Shown: positions 26,532 through 36,992, counted from the first letter of the stretch. The stretch: DNA of 64,000 nucleotides from Rhodocyclaceae bacterium (GCA_019455325.1 JACFMQ010000010.1:1-64000); one strand, 5' to 3'. Program-made: numbers and translations. The notes: generated by a model from the sequence alone, not told the origin.

Positions 26532-26720
26532 GATCCGGGTTCCTGTCTTGCCTGATTCTGGCGAGGCCGGCGAATGAGCCTCGCGTCGGCTGCGGTGTTT
26601 TCTCGGAGAAAAGAGAGGGGTGGATGCAGCGCGGTGCTGCGTTCCACCCGAGGAGGTGCCTGCCGTGCACCGAGCCGCGCAGGAGGAGAGGCGCCTGCGC
26701 GGCTTTTCGGCGTGGCCGGG

Positions 26721-28169
26721 TCAGCCGATTTCCACCGGCACGAACAGGCGGACTTCTCCGCGCTCGACCAGCACCGCGGCGCGCTTGCCCGATTTGGCGA
26801 TCTGCGCCTGCAACTGCTCGACGTCCTTCACGCGCTGGCCGTTCACCGAGAGGATGATGTCGCCGGGGCGGATGCCGGCGCGCGCCGCGGCACCGGCGAC
26901 GTCCTGCACGAGCAGGCCGCCTTCCGTTCCCGCTGCGCGCTGCTCGTGCGGCGAGAGCGGGCGTACGGCGACGCCGAAGCCGGTATTGGCGCCTGCGCCG
27001 TCGGCGGCGGCGACCGCCTCCGTCTCCTCGAAGCTGCCGACGCGGACTTCGATCCGTCGGCTGTCGCCGTTGCGCCAGACGTCGAGCCTGGCCACCTCGC
27101 CCGCCGCCATGCCGGCGACGATCGCCGGCAGCTCGCCGCCGCCAGCGATCTCCTTGCCGTCGATGCCGAGGATCACGTCGCCCGGTTCCAGCCCGGCCTG
27201 CGCCGCCGGGCTGCCTTTCTCGACGGCGTTGACGAGGGCGCCGACCGGCCGCTGCAGCCCGAAGGAATCGGCGAGCGCCTGGTCGACCGGCTGGATGGCG
27301 ACGCCGAGGCGGCCGCGCTGCACCTTGCCAGTGGCGACGATCTGGCGCCCGACGTTCATCGCCACGTCGATCGGAATGGCGAACGAGAGGCCCTGATAGC
27401 CGCCGTTGCTGGAATAGATCTGCGAGTTGATGCCGATCACCTCGCCGGCCATGTTGAACAGCGGGCCGCCCGAGTTGCCGGGGTTCACCGCGACGTCGGT
27501 CTGGATGAAGGGTACGTAGCTGCCGTCGGGCAGGCTGCGCGACTTGGCCGAGACGATGCCGGCGGTGGCGCTGTTCTCGAAGCCGAAGGGGGCGCCGATG
27601 GCCAGCACCCATTCGCCGACGCGGGTGGCGGCGGGGTCGCCGACCTTCACCGCCGGCAGGTCGCGGGCGTCGATCCTGAGCACGGCGACGTCGGTCGCCC
27701 GGTCCAGCCCCACCACCTTCGCCCGGAACTCGCGCCGGTCGGTGAGCTTGACGGTGACTTCGTCGGCGCCGTCGACGACGTGGGCGTTGGTCAGCACCGT
27801 GCCGTCGGCGCTGACGATGAAGCCGGAGCCCTGGCCGCGGACCGGCATCTCGCCGTCGGCGCGCGGGCCGCGGAACTGGCGGAAGAATTCGCTGAACGGG
27901 TCGCCGCGGCCAAAGCCGGGGAAGGGCGCGTCGTCGGCATGGGCGACCTGCTTGCGGCCGGTGGCGCTGATGTTCACCACCGCCGGGCCGTTCTTCTCGA
28001 CGATGCCGGCCAGGTCGGGCAGTTGCGCCGCCAGCGCGGTCTGCGCCGCGCCGGGCGAGACGGCGGCGTTGGCCCGGCCGATCGCGTGATCGCCGAACGA
28101 ATAGGCGCCGCCGACGGCGGCGGCGACGCACAGGGCGATGACCGACAGTTTGAGCTTGCGCATGTTCAT
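26721..28169 (-). CDS. DegP/DegQ-type periplasmic serine protease
   Basis: A 482-residue HtrA-family protease. A signal peptide (about residues 1-36) is followed by a trypsin-like domain with catalytic His130 (TNAHVV), Asp160 (RATDVAVL) and Ser233 (GNSGGPL), then two PDZ domains (about 265-355 and 385-478). The start at 28169 is set by AGGAG seven bases upstream on the minus strand; longer versions lack a signal sequence. It degrades or refolds damaged envelope proteins. A hairpin at 26674-26703 beyond the stop may help end transcription. Confidence 0.94.
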   Translation of the reverse strand: MNMRKLKLSVIALCVAAAVGGAYSFGDHAIGRANAAVSPGAAQTALAAQLPDLAGIVEKNGPAVVNISATGRKQVAHADDAPFPGFGRGDPFSEFFRQFRGPRADGEMPVRGQGSGFIVSADGTVLTNAHVVDGADEVTVKLTDRREFRAKVVGLDRATDVAVLRIDARDLPAVKVGDPAATRVGEWVLAIGAPFGFENSATAGIVSAKSRSLPDGSYVPFIQTDVAVNPGNSGGPLFNMAGEVIGINSQIYSSNGGYQGLSFAIPIDVAMNVGRQIVATGKVQRGRLGVAIQPVDQALADSFGLQRPVGALVNAVEKGSPAAQAGLEPGDVILGIDGKEIAGGGELPAIVAGMAAGEVARLDVWRNGDSRRIEVRVGSFEETEAVAAADGAGANTGFGVAVRPLSPHEQRAAGTEGGLLVQDVAGAAARAGIRPGDIILSVNGQRVKDVEQLQAQIAKSGKRAAVLVERGEVRLFVPVEIG

Positions 28170-28209
28170 CGTGAAGTCTCCTGGTGTTTCTGTTTTTGAG
28201 GGTGGGGTT

Positions 28210-28425
28210 TCAGGCGCCGACGTGGTGGAGCGTGTCGCCGTCCGCGCGCGGCGCCTGCTTGCGGGCCGGTTTGGCGGTGCGCGCGCCGGCGGCGTCGCCG
28301 CAGCGGCTCCTCGCCGATGCGAGCGGCCAGTGCAGGCGGATGACGTGTTCGATGTCGAGGTAGTTGCGCGATGTTTCGAGGAAAGCTGCGATGGTGTCGA
28401 GTTGCCGGGGGCTGATCGCTGCCAT
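28210..28425 (-). CDS. small hypothetical protein upstream of the protease
   Basis: A 71-residue protein beginning [37 protein letters not shown], with an ordered N-terminal half and a basic, low-complexity C-terminal half. No family recognised. It starts behind GGAG nine bases upstream and ends 40 bp before the DegP-type gene in the same direction, so it could share its promoter. It might be a regulatory or stress peptide; nothing in the sequence decides this. Confidence 0.5.
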   Translation of the reverse strand: MAAISPRQLDTIAAFLETSRNYLDIEHVIRLHWPLASARSRCGDAAGARTAKPARKQAPRADGDTLHHVGA

Positions 28426-28628
28426 GGTTGCATGCTCCGAAGACGAAATGATCACCCCGCCATTTTTCCGGAGCGCCGCGGGGCAGGCTGTTCAAACTCT
28501 GCAACCGTTTGTGTCGATTTGTGTCGGGACGCATTCGCAATCCCCGGAAACGCCCAGTTGCCGGCCGGCATCGCCGCCGCGACGCCGTTTCGTTCGCGGC
28601 GGCGGTGGTCGCGGGGGCGCCTAGCTGC

Positions 28629-28634
28629 TAGAAT
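28629..28634 (+). promoter_or_regulatory. candidate -10 box for the surE operon
   Basis: TAGAAT in the context GCTGCTAGAATCGG, 93 bp before surE. The same TTAGAAT-type -10 occurs before dapA at 37983. No strong -35 is visible. Tandem TTTGTGTCG repeats sit further upstream at 28508-28516 and 28518-28526. Otherwise the 300-bp gap 28426-28726 shows no gene. Confidence 0.4.
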
Positions 28635-28681
28635 CGGCAGCGATCGGGCGATCGGTACGACTGGGCCGTTCGCCGCTGTGG

Positions 28682-28705
28682 AACCGGCCGGGCGCCGGTT
28701 TTTTG
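28682..28705 (+). terminator. terminator-like hairpin in the surE leader
   Basis: AACCGGC-CGGGC-GCCGGTT followed by a run of six T. It lies between the putative promoter and the surE start at 28727, so it could be an attenuator or the end of a short leader RNA. Confidence 0.5.
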
Positions 28706-28726
28706 CATCCTTCTTCCTGGGTCCGC

Positions 28727-29467
28727 ATGCGCATCCTCCTCTCCAACGACGACGGCTACTTCGCCCCGGGCATCGAGCATCTGGCCCGGGCGCTGGACGG
28801 CCTCGGCGAGATCACCGTCGTCGCCCCCGAACGCGACCGCAGCGGCGCCTCGAATTCGCTGACGCTGGACCGGCCGCTGGCGCTGCGGCGCACGCCGAAC
28901 GGCTTCTACCACGTGAACGGCACGCCCACCGACTGCGTGCACCTCGCCGTCACCGGCATGCTCGACACGCTGCCGGACATGGTCGTCTCCGGCATCAACC
29001 ACGGCGCCAACATGGGCGACGACACCATCTATTCGGGCACCGTCGCCGCCGCCACCGAGGGCCATCTGCTCGGCGTGCCGGCGCTCGCCGTGTCGCTGGT
29101 CGGCAAGTCCGGCCGGCACTTCGAGACGGCGGCGGAGATCGCCCGCCGCCTCGTCGCGCGCTTCCTCGCGCAGCCGATCCGCGAGCCGGTGCTGCTCAAC
29201 GTGAACGTGCCCGACGTGCCGCTCGCCGCCGTCCGCGGCATCCGCGTCACCCGCCTCGGGCGGCGGCACAAGGCCGAGCCGGTGGTGAAGGGGCTGACGC
29301 CGCGCGGCGAGACCGTCTACTGGGTCGGCGCCGCCGGCGAGGCGGCGGACGCGGGCGAGGGCACCGACTTCCACGCGGTGGCGAACGACTTCGTCTCGGT
29401 GACGCCGCTGCAGATCGACCTCACCCACGCCGGGCAACTGGCGACGATCGAAGGCTGGCTGAAATAA
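28727..29467 (+). CDS. surE: 5'/3'-nucleotidase SurE
   Basis: A 246-residue survival protein. It begins [16 protein letters not shown], which holds the metal-binding Asp-Asp pair at residues 8-9, and contains the family blocks [16 protein letters not shown] and [13 protein letters not shown]. It removes phosphate from nucleoside monophosphates. The start at 28727 matches the conserved N-terminus. Its stop overlaps the pcm start by one base (TAATG), so the two are translationally coupled in the classical surE-pcm-nlpD-rpoS operon. Confidence 0.96.
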   Translation: MRILLSNDDGYFAPGIEHLARALDGLGEITVVAPERDRSGASNSLTLDRPLALRRTPNGFYHVNGTPTDCVHLAVTGMLDTLPDMVVSGINHGANMGDDTIYSGTVAAATEGHLLGVPALAVSLVGKSGRHFETAAEIARRLVARFLAQPIREPVLLNVNVPDVPLAAVRGIRVTRLGRRHKAEPVVKGLTPRGETVYWVGAAGEAADAGEGTDFHAVANDFVSVTPLQIDLTHAGQLATIEGWLK

Positions 29468-30126
29468 TGGCGCACGCGCTGGCCGGCATCGGCATGACCT
29501 CGCAGCGCACCCGCGCGCGCATGATCGACCGCCTGCGCGAGAAGGGCGTGAAGAGCGACGCCGTGCTCGCCGCGATGGCGGCGGTGCCGCGCCACGCCTT
29601 CGTCGAGGAGGCGCTGGCGCACCGCGCCTACGAAGACACCGCGCTGCCGCTCGGCCTCGGGCAGACGATCTCGCAGCCCTACATCGTCGCGCGCATGATC
29701 GAGGTGCTGCTCGGCGGGCGCGCCGGCCTCGGCCGGACGCTCGAGGTCGGCGCCGGCTGCGGCTACCAGGCGGCGGTGCTGGCGCAGTTGACCGAAGAGG
29801 TCTATGCCATCGAGCGCCTCGAACCGCTGATCGCGCGGGCCAAGCTGAACCTGCGCGCGGTGCAGGAATTCCGCGTCCGTCTCAAGCACGGCGACGGCCA
29901 GCTCGGCCTGCCCGAGGCGGCGCCGTTCGACACCATCATCCTCGCCGCCGCGGCGCAGCGCATACCGCCCGCGCTTTTGCAGCAGTTGGCGCTTGGTGGC
30001 AGAATGATGCTGCCATTGGGAACGAGCGAACAGGTGCTCTGTCTGATCGAACGTCGCCCGGAAGGCTTTGTCGAATCCCGGCTCGATGCCGTCCGCTTTG
30101 TTCCGCTGCTCTCGGGGATCGAATGA
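29467..30126 (+). CDS. pcm: protein-L-isoaspartate O-methyltransferase
   Basis: A 219-residue SAM-dependent methyltransferase that repairs isoaspartyl residues in aged proteins. Motif I is [15 protein letters not shown], with the preceding [15 protein letters not shown] typical of PCMT. Length is close to the usual 208-220. It overlaps surE by one base and nlpD by four (ATGA). Confidence 0.96.
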   Translation: MAHALAGIGMTSQRTRARMIDRLREKGVKSDAVLAAMAAVPRHAFVEEALAHRAYEDTALPLGLGQTISQPYIVARMIEVLLGGRAGLGRTLEVGAGCGYQAAVLAQLTEEVYAIERLEPLIARAKLNLRAVQEFRVRLKHGDGQLGLPEAAPFDTIILAAAAQRIPPALLQQLALGGRMMLPLGTSEQVLCLIERRPEGFVESRLDAVRFVPLLSGIE

Positions 30127-31061
30127 AATACCGCCGCTTCGCCCTCGCCCTCGCCCTCTCCGTTCTCCTCGTCGCCGCCTGTGCCAGCAAGGTGCCGGCG
30201 CCCGTCGTCGAGCGCGGTGTGGGCCCCGCCGCCACCGCGCCGGCCGTCGCTGCCCGCGACCTGTACACGGTGAAGAGCGGCGATACGCTGTACAGCATCG
30301 CGCGCGAACACGGCATCGATCACCGCGACCTGATCGCCTGGAACAGCATCGAGAATCCGAATCACATCCGCGTCGGCGTGCAACTGCACGTGCGGCCGCC
30401 GGTCGCCGCGTCCGGCGACGGCGCCGTCGCGCAGCCGATCGGCGCCGGCGCCGGGGTCGTCGAACAGCGTGCGCTCGACGGTGTGCCGGCCGCCACGCCC
30501 GCACCGTCGTCGTCGCTGCTGAAGACCGAACCGAAGGCCGGCAAGCTGCCGTATTCCGAGGAAGCGCTGGCGCAGGCGCAGCACGCGCCCGAGGCCGGCA
30601 CCCAGATGCTGGCCAAGGCCGACCCGCAGCCCGCGCCGAAGCCGCTGGAGGCCGCGCCGCCGCCCGCGCCGTCCGCACCCGCGGCCGCGCCGGGAGACGT
30701 GCCGTGGATCTGGCCGTCGTCGGGAAGATTGATCGGCCAGTTCAGCGAATCCGGCAGCAAGGGCATCGCCATCGCCGGCCGCGCCGGCGATCCGGTCGTC
30801 GCCGCCGGCGACGGCCGGGTGGTCTATGCCGGCAGCGGCCTGCGCGGCTACGGCAAGCTGATCATCGTCAAGCACAACGCCACCTATCTCTCGGCCTACG
30901 CGCACAACCAGAACCTGCTGGTGAAGGAGGGACAGTCGGTGAACAAGGGCCAGCGGATCGCCGAGATGGGCAGCACCGACGCCGACCAGGTCAAGCTGCA
31001 CTTCGAGATCCGGCAGCAGGGCAAACCGGTCGACCCCCTCAGGTATCTGCCGCCGCGCTGA
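30123..31061 (+). CDS. nlpD: murein hydrolase activator lipoprotein NlpD
   Basis: A 312-residue lipoprotein with lipobox LLVAAC (Cys20), a LysM domain at about 43-92 ([18 protein letters not shown]), a Pro/Ala-rich linker, and a C-terminal LytM/M23 domain from about 200. The M23 domain lacks the canonical zinc ligands (LHFEIR in place of HxH), as in E. coli NlpD, so it should act as an activator of an amidase rather than as a peptidase. It overlaps pcm by four bases and precedes rpoS by two; rpoS promoters are often found inside nlpD. Confidence 0.93.
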   Translation: MKYRRFALALALSVLLVAACASKVPAPVVERGVGPAATAPAVAARDLYTVKSGDTLYSIAREHGIDHRDLIAWNSIENPNHIRVGVQLHVRPPVAASGDGAVAQPIGAGAGVVEQRALDGVPAATPAPSSSLLKTEPKAGKLPYSEEALAQAQHAPEAGTQMLAKADPQPAPKPLEAAPPPAPSAPAAAPGDVPWIWPSSGRLIGQFSESGSKGIAIAGRAGDPVVAAGDGRVVYAGSGLRGYGKLIIVKHNATYLSAYAHNQNLLVKEGQSVNKGQRIAEMGSTDADQVKLHFEIRQQGKPVDPLRYLPPR

Positions 31062-31063
31062 CG

Positions 31064-32020
31064 ATGAGCGACGAGGCCGATTTCGAGGACGACGCCGCGC
31101 CGCTCGAAGCGGATTCTCCGGACGAGGCCGAACTCGAAGCCGCCGAGCGCGAATCGGCGGCGGGCGAGACGGCCGCCGCGGAAACCGAGATCCTCAACGA
31201 CGTCACCCAGCGCTACCTCAACGAGATCGGCGCCAGGCCGCTGCTGACGCCGGCCGAGGAGGCGGCGACGGCGCGCGCGATGCGCGCCGGCGACTTTGCC
31301 GCCCGGCAGACGATGATCGAGCGCAACCTGCGCCTCGTCGTGAACATCGCCAAGCACTACCTGAACCGCGGCATTCCGCTGCTCGACCTGATCGAGGAGG
31401 GCAACCTCGGGCTGATCCACGCGCTGGAGAAGTTCGACCCCGAGCGCGGCTTCCGCTTCTCGACCTACGCCACCTGGTGGATCCGGCAGAGCATCGAGCG
31501 CGCGATCATGAATCAGTCGCGCACCATCCGCCTGCCGGTACACGTGGTCAAGGAGCTGAACATCGTGCTGCGCGCGGTGCGCCACCTGGAGGCGGCCAAC
31601 GGTCGCGAGATCAGCCACGAGCAGATCGCGCACCTGATCGACAAGCCGGTGAGCGAGGTGCAGCGCATCCTGGCGCTGAACGAGCACATCGCCTCGCTCG
31701 ACGCGCCGCTGGAGATCGATCCGAACCACACCATCGGCGACGCCATCCCCGACGAGAACTGCATCGATCCCGAGACGCACCTCGAACTGTGCGAGATGGG
31801 CGACCTCCTCGCCGGCTGGGTCGACCAGTTGCCGCAGAAGCAGCGCGAGGTCATCGAGCGCCGCTACGGTCTGAACGGCGCCGAGGTGTGCACGCTGGAG
31901 GCGATCGCCGCCGACATGCGCCTGACGCGCGAGCGCGTGCGCCAGATCCAGGTCGAGGCCCTTGGCCACCTGCGCCGCATCATCCGGCGCGGCGGCGTCA
32001 CCCGCGACAACCTGCTATAG
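31064..32020 (+). CDS. rpoS: RNA polymerase sigma factor RpoS
   Basis: A 318-residue general-stress sigma factor. After an acidic N-terminus, region 1.2 ([17 protein letters not shown]) leads to region 2 ([57 protein letters not shown]), region 3 and region 4 with the helix-turn-helix [24 protein letters not shown]. It starts two bases after nlpD. Its last codons overlap the convergent mltB stop by six bases. Confidence 0.96.
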   Translation: MSDEADFEDDAAPLEADSPDEAELEAAERESAAGETAAAETEILNDVTQRYLNEIGARPLLTPAEEAATARAMRAGDFAARQTMIERNLRLVVNIAKHYLNRGIPLLDLIEEGNLGLIHALEKFDPERGFRFSTYATWWIRQSIERAIMNQSRTIRLPVHVVKELNIVLRAVRHLEAANGREISHEQIAHLIDKPVSEVQRILALNEHIASLDAPLEIDPNHTIGDAIPDENCIDPETHLELCEMGDLLAGWVDQLPQKQREVIERRYGLNGAEVCTLEAIAADMRLTRERVRQIQVEALGHLRRIIRRGGVTRDNLL

Positions 32021-33007
32021 CGCCCGCCGGCGCTCGCGGATCGCCTCGGCCAACTGGAACACGGCCATGGCGTAGAAGCTCGAACGGTTGTAGCGGGTGA
32101 TCACGTAGAAATTCCGGAAGCCGACCCAGTATTCCGTCGCCTGCTCGGGCGAGACGAGGTCGATCAGCGCGCCCGGACTCTCCGGGTCTCCCTCCGCGTC
32201 GACGCCGCCGGCGATGAACTCGGCGAGCGTGCGCTCCGGCCGGATGCCGAGCGCCAGGAGCGGCGCCGGATCGGCGCTCACCCGCGCCGGCGCGGCGATG
32301 CGGCCGCCGCTTTCCCAGCCGTGCCGGGCGAGGAAGCTGGCGACGCTGCCGATGGCGTCGTCGGCGCTCTTCGTCAGGTCGATGCGGCCGTCGCCGTCGA
32401 AATCGACGGCGTAGTGCCGCTGGCTGCCGGGCATGAACTGCGGGATGCCGATCGCGCCCGCATACGACCCCTTGACCTGCAGCGGGTCGAAGCCGTTCTC
32501 GCGGGCGAGGAGGAGGAACTGCTCCAGTTCGCCGCGGAAGAACGCCGCCCGCGGCGGATAGCGGAAGGCGAGCGTGGACAGCGCCTGCATGACGCCGAAG
32601 CGGCCGGTGTTCGCGCCGTATTCGGTCTCGACGCCGATGATGGCGACGATGATTTCCTCCGGCACGCCGAAGAGCGCGCTCGCCCGCCGCAGCGCCGCGC
32701 CGTGCTGCCGCCAGAAGCGGACGCCTGTGTCGATCCGCCGCTCGTTCAGGAAGCGCGCGCGGTAGCGCGTCCACGAGCGCTGCAGCTCGGGCACCGCGGC
32801 CGGCTGGATGGCGCGCAGCACCGTCTCGTTCGGGCCGATGCGCGTAAAGCGCTGGCGCAGCCGGTCGGCGTCGAAGCCGTGGCGTTCGTGCATCTCGGCG
32901 ACGAAGGCGAGGACCTCGGGGTCGTCGGCGAAGCCGCCGGCGAGCGCGCCCGCCGGCGCGAGGGCGACGGCGAGGGCGACGATCAGGTTCTTCAAGCGAT
33001 GCTCCAT
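32015..33007 (-). CDS. mltB: lytic murein transglycosylase B
   Basis: A 330-residue MltB-family transglycosylase with an N-terminal signal peptide (ending AGALAGG). The catalytic glutamate is Glu127 in [13 protein letters not shown], and the family blocks [16 protein letters not shown] and an EF-hand-like [10 protein letters not shown] follow. No lipobox cysteine is seen, so a soluble periplasmic form is likely. It cleaves peptidoglycan to 1,6-anhydromuropeptides. The start at 33007 lies 16 bases inside the transglutaminase gene upstream, so it is translationally linked to it. Confidence 0.92.
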   Translation of the reverse strand: MEHRLKNLIVALAVALAPAGALAGGFADDPEVLAFVAEMHERHGFDADRLRQRFTRIGPNETVLRAIQPAAVPELQRSWTRYRARFLNERRIDTGVRFWRQHGAALRRASALFGVPEEIIVAIIGVETEYGANTGRFGVMQALSTLAFRYPPRAAFFRGELEQFLLLARENGFDPLQVKGSYAGAIGIPQFMPGSQRHYAVDFDGDGRIDLTKSADDAIGSVASFLARHGWESGGRIAAPARVSADPAPLLALGIRPERTLAEFIAGGVDAEGDPESPGALIDLVSPEQATEYWVGFRNFYVITRYNRSSFYAMAVFQLAEAIRERRRAL

Positions 33008-34956
33008 TTTCTCGGCAGTTTTCGCCGGGCTTCGCGCAGGCGGTCGACGGCGTCGCCCGGCCGGCCGCCGTAGCGGGCCTCGGCGTAGGCGGCTGCGGCC
33101 GCCAGCACGGTTTCCGCGAGTTCGGGGCGCGCTGCGGCGACGCGCGCGGCGTAGTCGAGCGGGCCTTCCCAATCCTCGCGGCGCACGCCCAGCCGCGCCA
33201 GGCGCGCGCACAGCGCCAGCCAGGCCCGCTGCAGCGGTTCGCGGCGCGGCCGCCGGCGAAGCGCCGACAGGCCGATGCCGGCGAGGAGGAGCGCGCACAG
33301 CGCGGCGAGCAGCGCCGTCATGCCCCGCCAGTCGATGCCTTCGAGACCGAGGCGGGAGAGGAACTCGCGCTGGCGGTCGGGATTGTACCCGAGCACCCAC
33401 TGGTTCCATGCGTTGTTAATCGCCTCCCAGCGGAAGCGCAGCCAGCGCAGATCGAGGCGCGTCATCGTCGGCAGCGCGTCCGCCTCCGGCAGCGCCGAGG
33501 CGATGCCGCGCTCGATGCGCGCCGGCGCGCTCGCCGCGGTCGGGTCGACGCGCCGCCAGCCCTCGCCCTCGATCCACACCTCGGCCCAGGCGTGCGCGTC
33601 GGACTGACGCACGACGAGATAGCCGTCCACCGGATTGACCTCGCCGCCCTGGTAGCCGGCGACGACGCGCGCCGGCACGCCGGCGGCGCGCATCAGGAAG
33701 ACGAAGGCCGAGGCATAGTGCTCGCAGAAGCCCTGCCGCACGTCGAAGACGAATTCGTCGACCGGATGCTCGCCGAGCAGCGGCGGCTGCAGCGTGTAGA
33801 CGAAGTTGCCGCCGCGGAACAGTTGCAGGGCCTCGGCGACGATCGCCTGCGGCTGCCCGTGCCGCGTCCGCCAGCCGGCGGCCAGCGCGCGCGCCCGCGG
33901 GTTGCCTGCGGCCGGCAGGCGCCGGGCTACGTCCAGCATGCGCCGCGATTCGGCGGTGTTCAGGCGGTAGTCGAGCGCCGAGCGGAAGGCGAAGCGGCTG
34001 CGCTGGCGGACCGGCTCGGCGGCGACGGCCTGCATGCGGGCGCTGACGAAGGCGCGCTCGGGCAGTGCCAGCGGCGCGTCGAGGGCGAGCAGCCAGCGCT
34101 GGTCGTGCGGCTCCAGCGTGATCTCGTAGGCGACCGCCGTGCCCTTCGCCTCGATGCGCGCCGGCTCGAAGCCGCCCAGGCGCGCCGGGCGCCAGTTGCG
34201 GCCGTCGAATTCGTCCATCACCGGGCCGCGCCAGTAGAGCGCCGAATTCTCCGGGAGCGCGCCGTCGAAGCTGACGCGGAAGGCGATGCTGCCGTCGAGC
34301 ACGAGATCGGAGATGGTGCCGGGCGCGATCGTCTCCGGCAGCCCGCTGCGGCCGGCGTGGGCGTCCTGCGGCAGACCCCACAGCGGCCCGGAGACGCGCG
34401 GGAAGAGCAGGAAGAGGACGAGCATGAACGGCGTCGCCTGCAAAAGGAGGAGCGCCGCCCGGCGGGCGATGTCCGGCAGCGGCCGGGCGCCGCCGAAGAG
34501 GCGCAGCAGCGTCGCCGTCTGCAGCGTCGCGGCAGCGAGCAGCCAGAGGCCGGTGGCGATGCTCTGCGAATAGAAGTAATGCGTCAGCAGCAGGAAGAAG
34601 CCGAGCATGACGACGACGATGGCGTCGCGCCGGCCGCGCGTTTCGAGCGGCTTCAGGGCCATGAACAGCACGAGCAGGGCGACGCCGGCATCGCGCCCGA
34701 GCAGGGTGCGGTACTGCGCGTAGATGCCGGCGATGGCGACGACGACGACGAGGACGAGCAGCCAGCGCGCCGGCAGCGGCCGATTGCGCCGCCACAGCCA
34801 GGCGCGGAACAGCAGCGCGGCGGCGGCGCCGGCGCTCAGCCAGACCGGCAGGTGGCCGGCGTGCGGCGCGCCGGTGGCCAGCGCGCAGGCGAGCAGCCAG
34901 GGAACGCAGCCGCGTTCCAGCGGCTCAGCGGCCGGAGGCGTGCGTCGTTGCCGCAT
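32992..34956 (-). CDS. TgpA-type transmembrane transglutaminase-like protein
   Basis: A 654-residue inner-membrane protein: about six N-terminal helices (residues 15-185, DUF3488), a periplasmic transglutaminase-like domain with the catalytic Cys in GFCEHYASAFVFLMRAAGVPARVV and His in DAHAWAEVW, a further helix near 555-575, and a C-terminal DUF4129 segment. TgpA-like proteins are encoded with DUF58 and MoxR genes, as here. The start overlaps the DUF58 gene end by 32 bases. The physiological substrate is not established. Confidence 0.92.
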   Translation of the reverse strand: MRQRRTPPAAEPLERGCVPWLLACALATGAPHAGHLPVWLSAGAAAALLFRAWLWRRNRPLPARWLLVLVVVVAIAGIYAQYRTLLGRDAGVALLVLFMALKPLETRGRRDAIVVVMLGFFLLLTHYFYSQSIATGLWLLAAATLQTATLLRLFGGARPLPDIARRAALLLLQATPFMLVLFLLFPRVSGPLWGLPQDAHAGRSGLPETIAPGTISDLVLDGSIAFRVSFDGALPENSALYWRGPVMDEFDGRNWRPARLGGFEPARIEAKGTAVAYEITLEPHDQRWLLALDAPLALPERAFVSARMQAVAAEPVRQRSRFAFRSALDYRLNTAESRRMLDVARRLPAAGNPRARALAAGWRTRHGQPQAIVAEALQLFRGGNFVYTLQPPLLGEHPVDEFVFDVRQGFCEHYASAFVFLMRAAGVPARVVAGYQGGEVNPVDGYLVVRQSDAHAWAEVWIEGEGWRRVDPTAASAPARIERGIASALPEADALPTMTRLDLRWLRFRWEAINNAWNQWVLGYNPDRQREFLSRLGLEGIDWRGMTALLAALCALLLAGIGLSALRRRPRREPLQRAWLALCARLARLGVRREDWEGPLDYAARVAAARPELAETVLAAAAAYAEARYGGRPGDAVDRLREARRKLPRKWSIA

Positions 34957-35911
34957 CGTGTCCGTGCAGCGCCAGGGCTTCCAGGCAGGCGTCGCGGTGC
35001 GCGCCGCCGTTCGCTGGGCCGAGGGTCCGCCCCGGCAGCTTCAGTCCGTAGGCGAGCTGCGCCGCCTCGGCCGCCAGCACCCAGCCGGCGAGGACCGAGA
35101 GGCGCGTCTCCGCGTCGCCCTCGGCGGCGGTCAGCGCCCAGTCCAGCCACAGTTCCTCGCCGGCGCCGCCGGCGAAGTGCTTGACGAGGAGCGGATAGGC
35201 TTCGACGCGGCGGGCGACCGCCTTCCATGCCACGTGCCGCAGCGAATCCGACGGCTGGCGCGGACGCAGGCCGGCGAAGTCCTCGCGGCCGGCGTCGCCG
35301 CGCGTCGTCCCGGGATCGGCGACCGGCGTCGGCGGCGGCAGCGGGCGCCGTTCCGGCCGCGGATAGACGAGGCAGCGCAGCGGCGGCGAAAGGTGGCTCC
35401 AGGCGCGGAAGAAGCCGAGCGGATAGCGCGTTTCGAGAACGATGCGGCCGGGATCGAGCCAGCCGCGGCGGGGCGCGGCGCACGGCACGTCGACGCGCGC
35501 CGCGCCGTTCGTCGGCACGTCGATGATCGTCGCTGCGTTGCCCTGGAAGCGGAAGGCGAGGGCGCAGCGGGGCTCGCGCCGGTCGTTGGCGAGGTGCAGC
35601 GGGAAGCGCGCGGTCTCGCCGGCGAACACCGGGTCGGCGCGGCCGGGCATGATCGACAGGCCGGCCAGGTTGCGGGCGGTATGCACCATCGCCACCAGCC
35701 CCAGCCCGACGAGCAGGAAGACGAGGGCATGGCCGAGGCCGAGGCTGTAGTTGATGGCGCCGATGAGCATGACGGCGAGCACGCCGGCGTAGGTCGCGCC
35801 GGCGGCCGCGGGCAGGATGAAGATGCGCCGCCGGTCGAGGACGATGGGCAGCCGCTCGTCGCGGCCGAGGCGGAACAGCCGGCGCCGGAGGCGGTCGGCG
35901 GCGCCCGTCAC
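34925..35911 (-). CDS. DUF58-domain protein
   Basis: A 328-residue protein with two membrane helices near residues 27-68, a beta-rich middle part, and the DUF58 motif region (DFAGLRPRQPSDSLRHVAWKAVARR). The start is GTG at 35911, overlapping the moxR stop as GTGA, so translation is coupled. DUF58 proteins have a von Willebrand-like fold and act with MoxR ATPases; together with the transglutaminase they form a conserved three-gene envelope module of unclear function. Confidence 0.88.
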   Translation of the reverse strand: MTGAADRLRRRLFRLGRDERLPIVLDRRRIFILPAAAGATYAGVLAVMLIGAINYSLGLGHALVFLLVGLGLVAMVHTARNLAGLSIMPGRADPVFAGETARFPLHLANDRREPRCALAFRFQGNAATIIDVPTNGAARVDVPCAAPRRGWLDPGRIVLETRYPLGFFRAWSHLSPPLRCLVYPRPERRPLPPPTPVADPGTTRGDAGREDFAGLRPRQPSDSLRHVAWKAVARRVEAYPLLVKHFAGGAGEELWLDWALTAAEGDAETRLSVLAGWVLAAEAAQLAYGLKLPGRTLGPANGGAHRDACLEALALHGHDAATTHASGR

Positions 35912-36831
35912 GGCAGCGGCGTCCGCCGCACGATCGCCGCGATGTCGTCGGCGTTGGCGTGGCCGCCGCCCTGCGCGCGGCCGAGCCGGTGCGCGGCGAC
36001 CGCCGGCAGGACGGCCTGCACGTCCTCGGGCAGGACCATGTCGCGGCCGTCGATGAAGGCCCAGGCGCGGGCGGCGGCGAGCAGCGCCAGCGCCGCCCGC
36101 GGCGACAGGCCGTGCACGAAGGCCGGATCCTGGCGCGTGCCGTCGACGAGCGCCTGCACGTAGTCGACGAGGGCAGGGGCCACGTGCACCGCGGCCACCG
36201 CCTGCTGCAGCGGCAGCAGGTCGGCCGGGGCGAGGGTCGGCGGCAGCGCGTCGAGGCGTTCGCGGATGTTGCCGCCGGCGAGCAGTTCGCGCTCGGCGGC
36301 GCGGTCCGGGTAGCCGAGCGCGATGCGCATCAGGAAGCGGTCGAGCTGCGACTCGGGCAGCGCGAAGGTGCCGACCTGGTGCGAAGGGTTCTGCGTGGCG
36401 ATAACGAAGAACGGCTCCGGCAGCCGGCGGGTTTCCCCTTCCGCCGTCACCTGCCGTTCCTCCATCGCTTCCAGCAAGGCGCTCTGCGTCTTCGGCGTCG
36501 CCCGGTTGATCTCGTCGGCGAGCACCACCTGCGCGAACACCGGCCCCGGCAGGAAGCGGAAGGCGGCCTGCTCGCGGTCGTAGATCGAGACGCCGACGAT
36601 GTCCGCGGGCAGGAGATCGCTGGTGAACTGGATGCGCGAAAAATCGAGGCCGAGCAGCCGCGCCAGCGCGTGCGCCAGCGTCGTCTTGCCGACGCCGGGC
36701 AGATCCTCGATCAGCAGGTGGCCGCGCGCGAGCAGGCAGGCGAGCGCCAGCCGGATCTGCCGTTCCTTGCCGAGGATGATCCTGCCGGCGGCGGCGATGG
36801 TGTCGGAGAGGGCGCGGCGGCGGTCGCTCAT
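35908..36831 (-). CDS. MoxR-family AAA+ ATPase
   Basis: A 307-residue AAA+ protein. The Walker A motif is in EDLPGVGKTTLAHAL, Walker B in VVLADEINRATPKTQSALLEAMEE, and sensor 1 in FFVIATQNP. I chose MSDRRRALSD at 36831 because family members start near there; no strong ribosome-binding site is visible, and an ATG at 36879 in the same frame is an alternative. First gene of the moxR-DUF58-tgpA-mltB operon. MoxR proteins are thought to act as chaperones for the partner vWA-like protein. Confidence 0.9.
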   Translation of the reverse strand: MSDRRRALSDTIAAAGRIILGKERQIRLALACLLARGHLLIEDLPGVGKTTLAHALARLLGLDFSRIQFTSDLLPADIVGVSIYDREQAAFRFLPGPVFAQVVLADEINRATPKTQSALLEAMEERQVTAEGETRRLPEPFFVIATQNPSHQVGTFALPESQLDRFLMRIALGYPDRAAERELLAGGNIRERLDALPPTLAPADLLPLQQAVAAVHVAPALVDYVQALVDGTRQDPAFVHGLSPRAALALLAAARAWAFIDGRDMVLPEDVQAVLPAVAAHRLGRAQGGGHANADDIAAIVRRTPLP

Positions 36832-36900
36832 GGCTTGTGGTGGCGCGGGAAATGGGTTGATAATGATTAAAACAAGCAAATAACAGGAACCGTTGATGTT

Positions 36901-36923
36901 CCCCGCCGATTATAGCGGCGGGG
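36901..36923. promoter_or_regulatory. perfect hairpin between divergent moxR and deacetylase genes
   Basis: CCCCGCCG-ATTATAG-CGGCGGGG: an 8-bp perfect stem with a 7-base loop, no T-run. It lies in the divergent promoter region (36832-36992), which also has an AT-rich segment at 36860-36890. It may be an operator or a structured leader. Confidence 0.35.
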
Positions 36924-36992
36924 CGGCGACGGAATCGCCAGCAGCACAAGTGCAGCAAATCAAGCGCAAGGATAAGCGCAGGGATAGGCCAA

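Noticed and set aside
26674-26703. 10-bp hairpin followed by TTTT after the DegP-type gene
   Set aside because: The T-run is on the wrong strand for that gene and no plus-strand gene ends there. Kept only as a possible weak structure.
22361-28131. Two very long minus-strand frames (22361-25090 and 25222-28131)
   Set aside because: Both are shadows of the RND gene, nfsB, the HD gene and the protease gene. Their translations are low-complexity and cross real gene boundaries.
36860-36885. Fur-box-like sequence GATAATGATT before moxR
   Set aside because: Only the left half matches the 19-bp consensus and none of the nearby genes is an iron gene.
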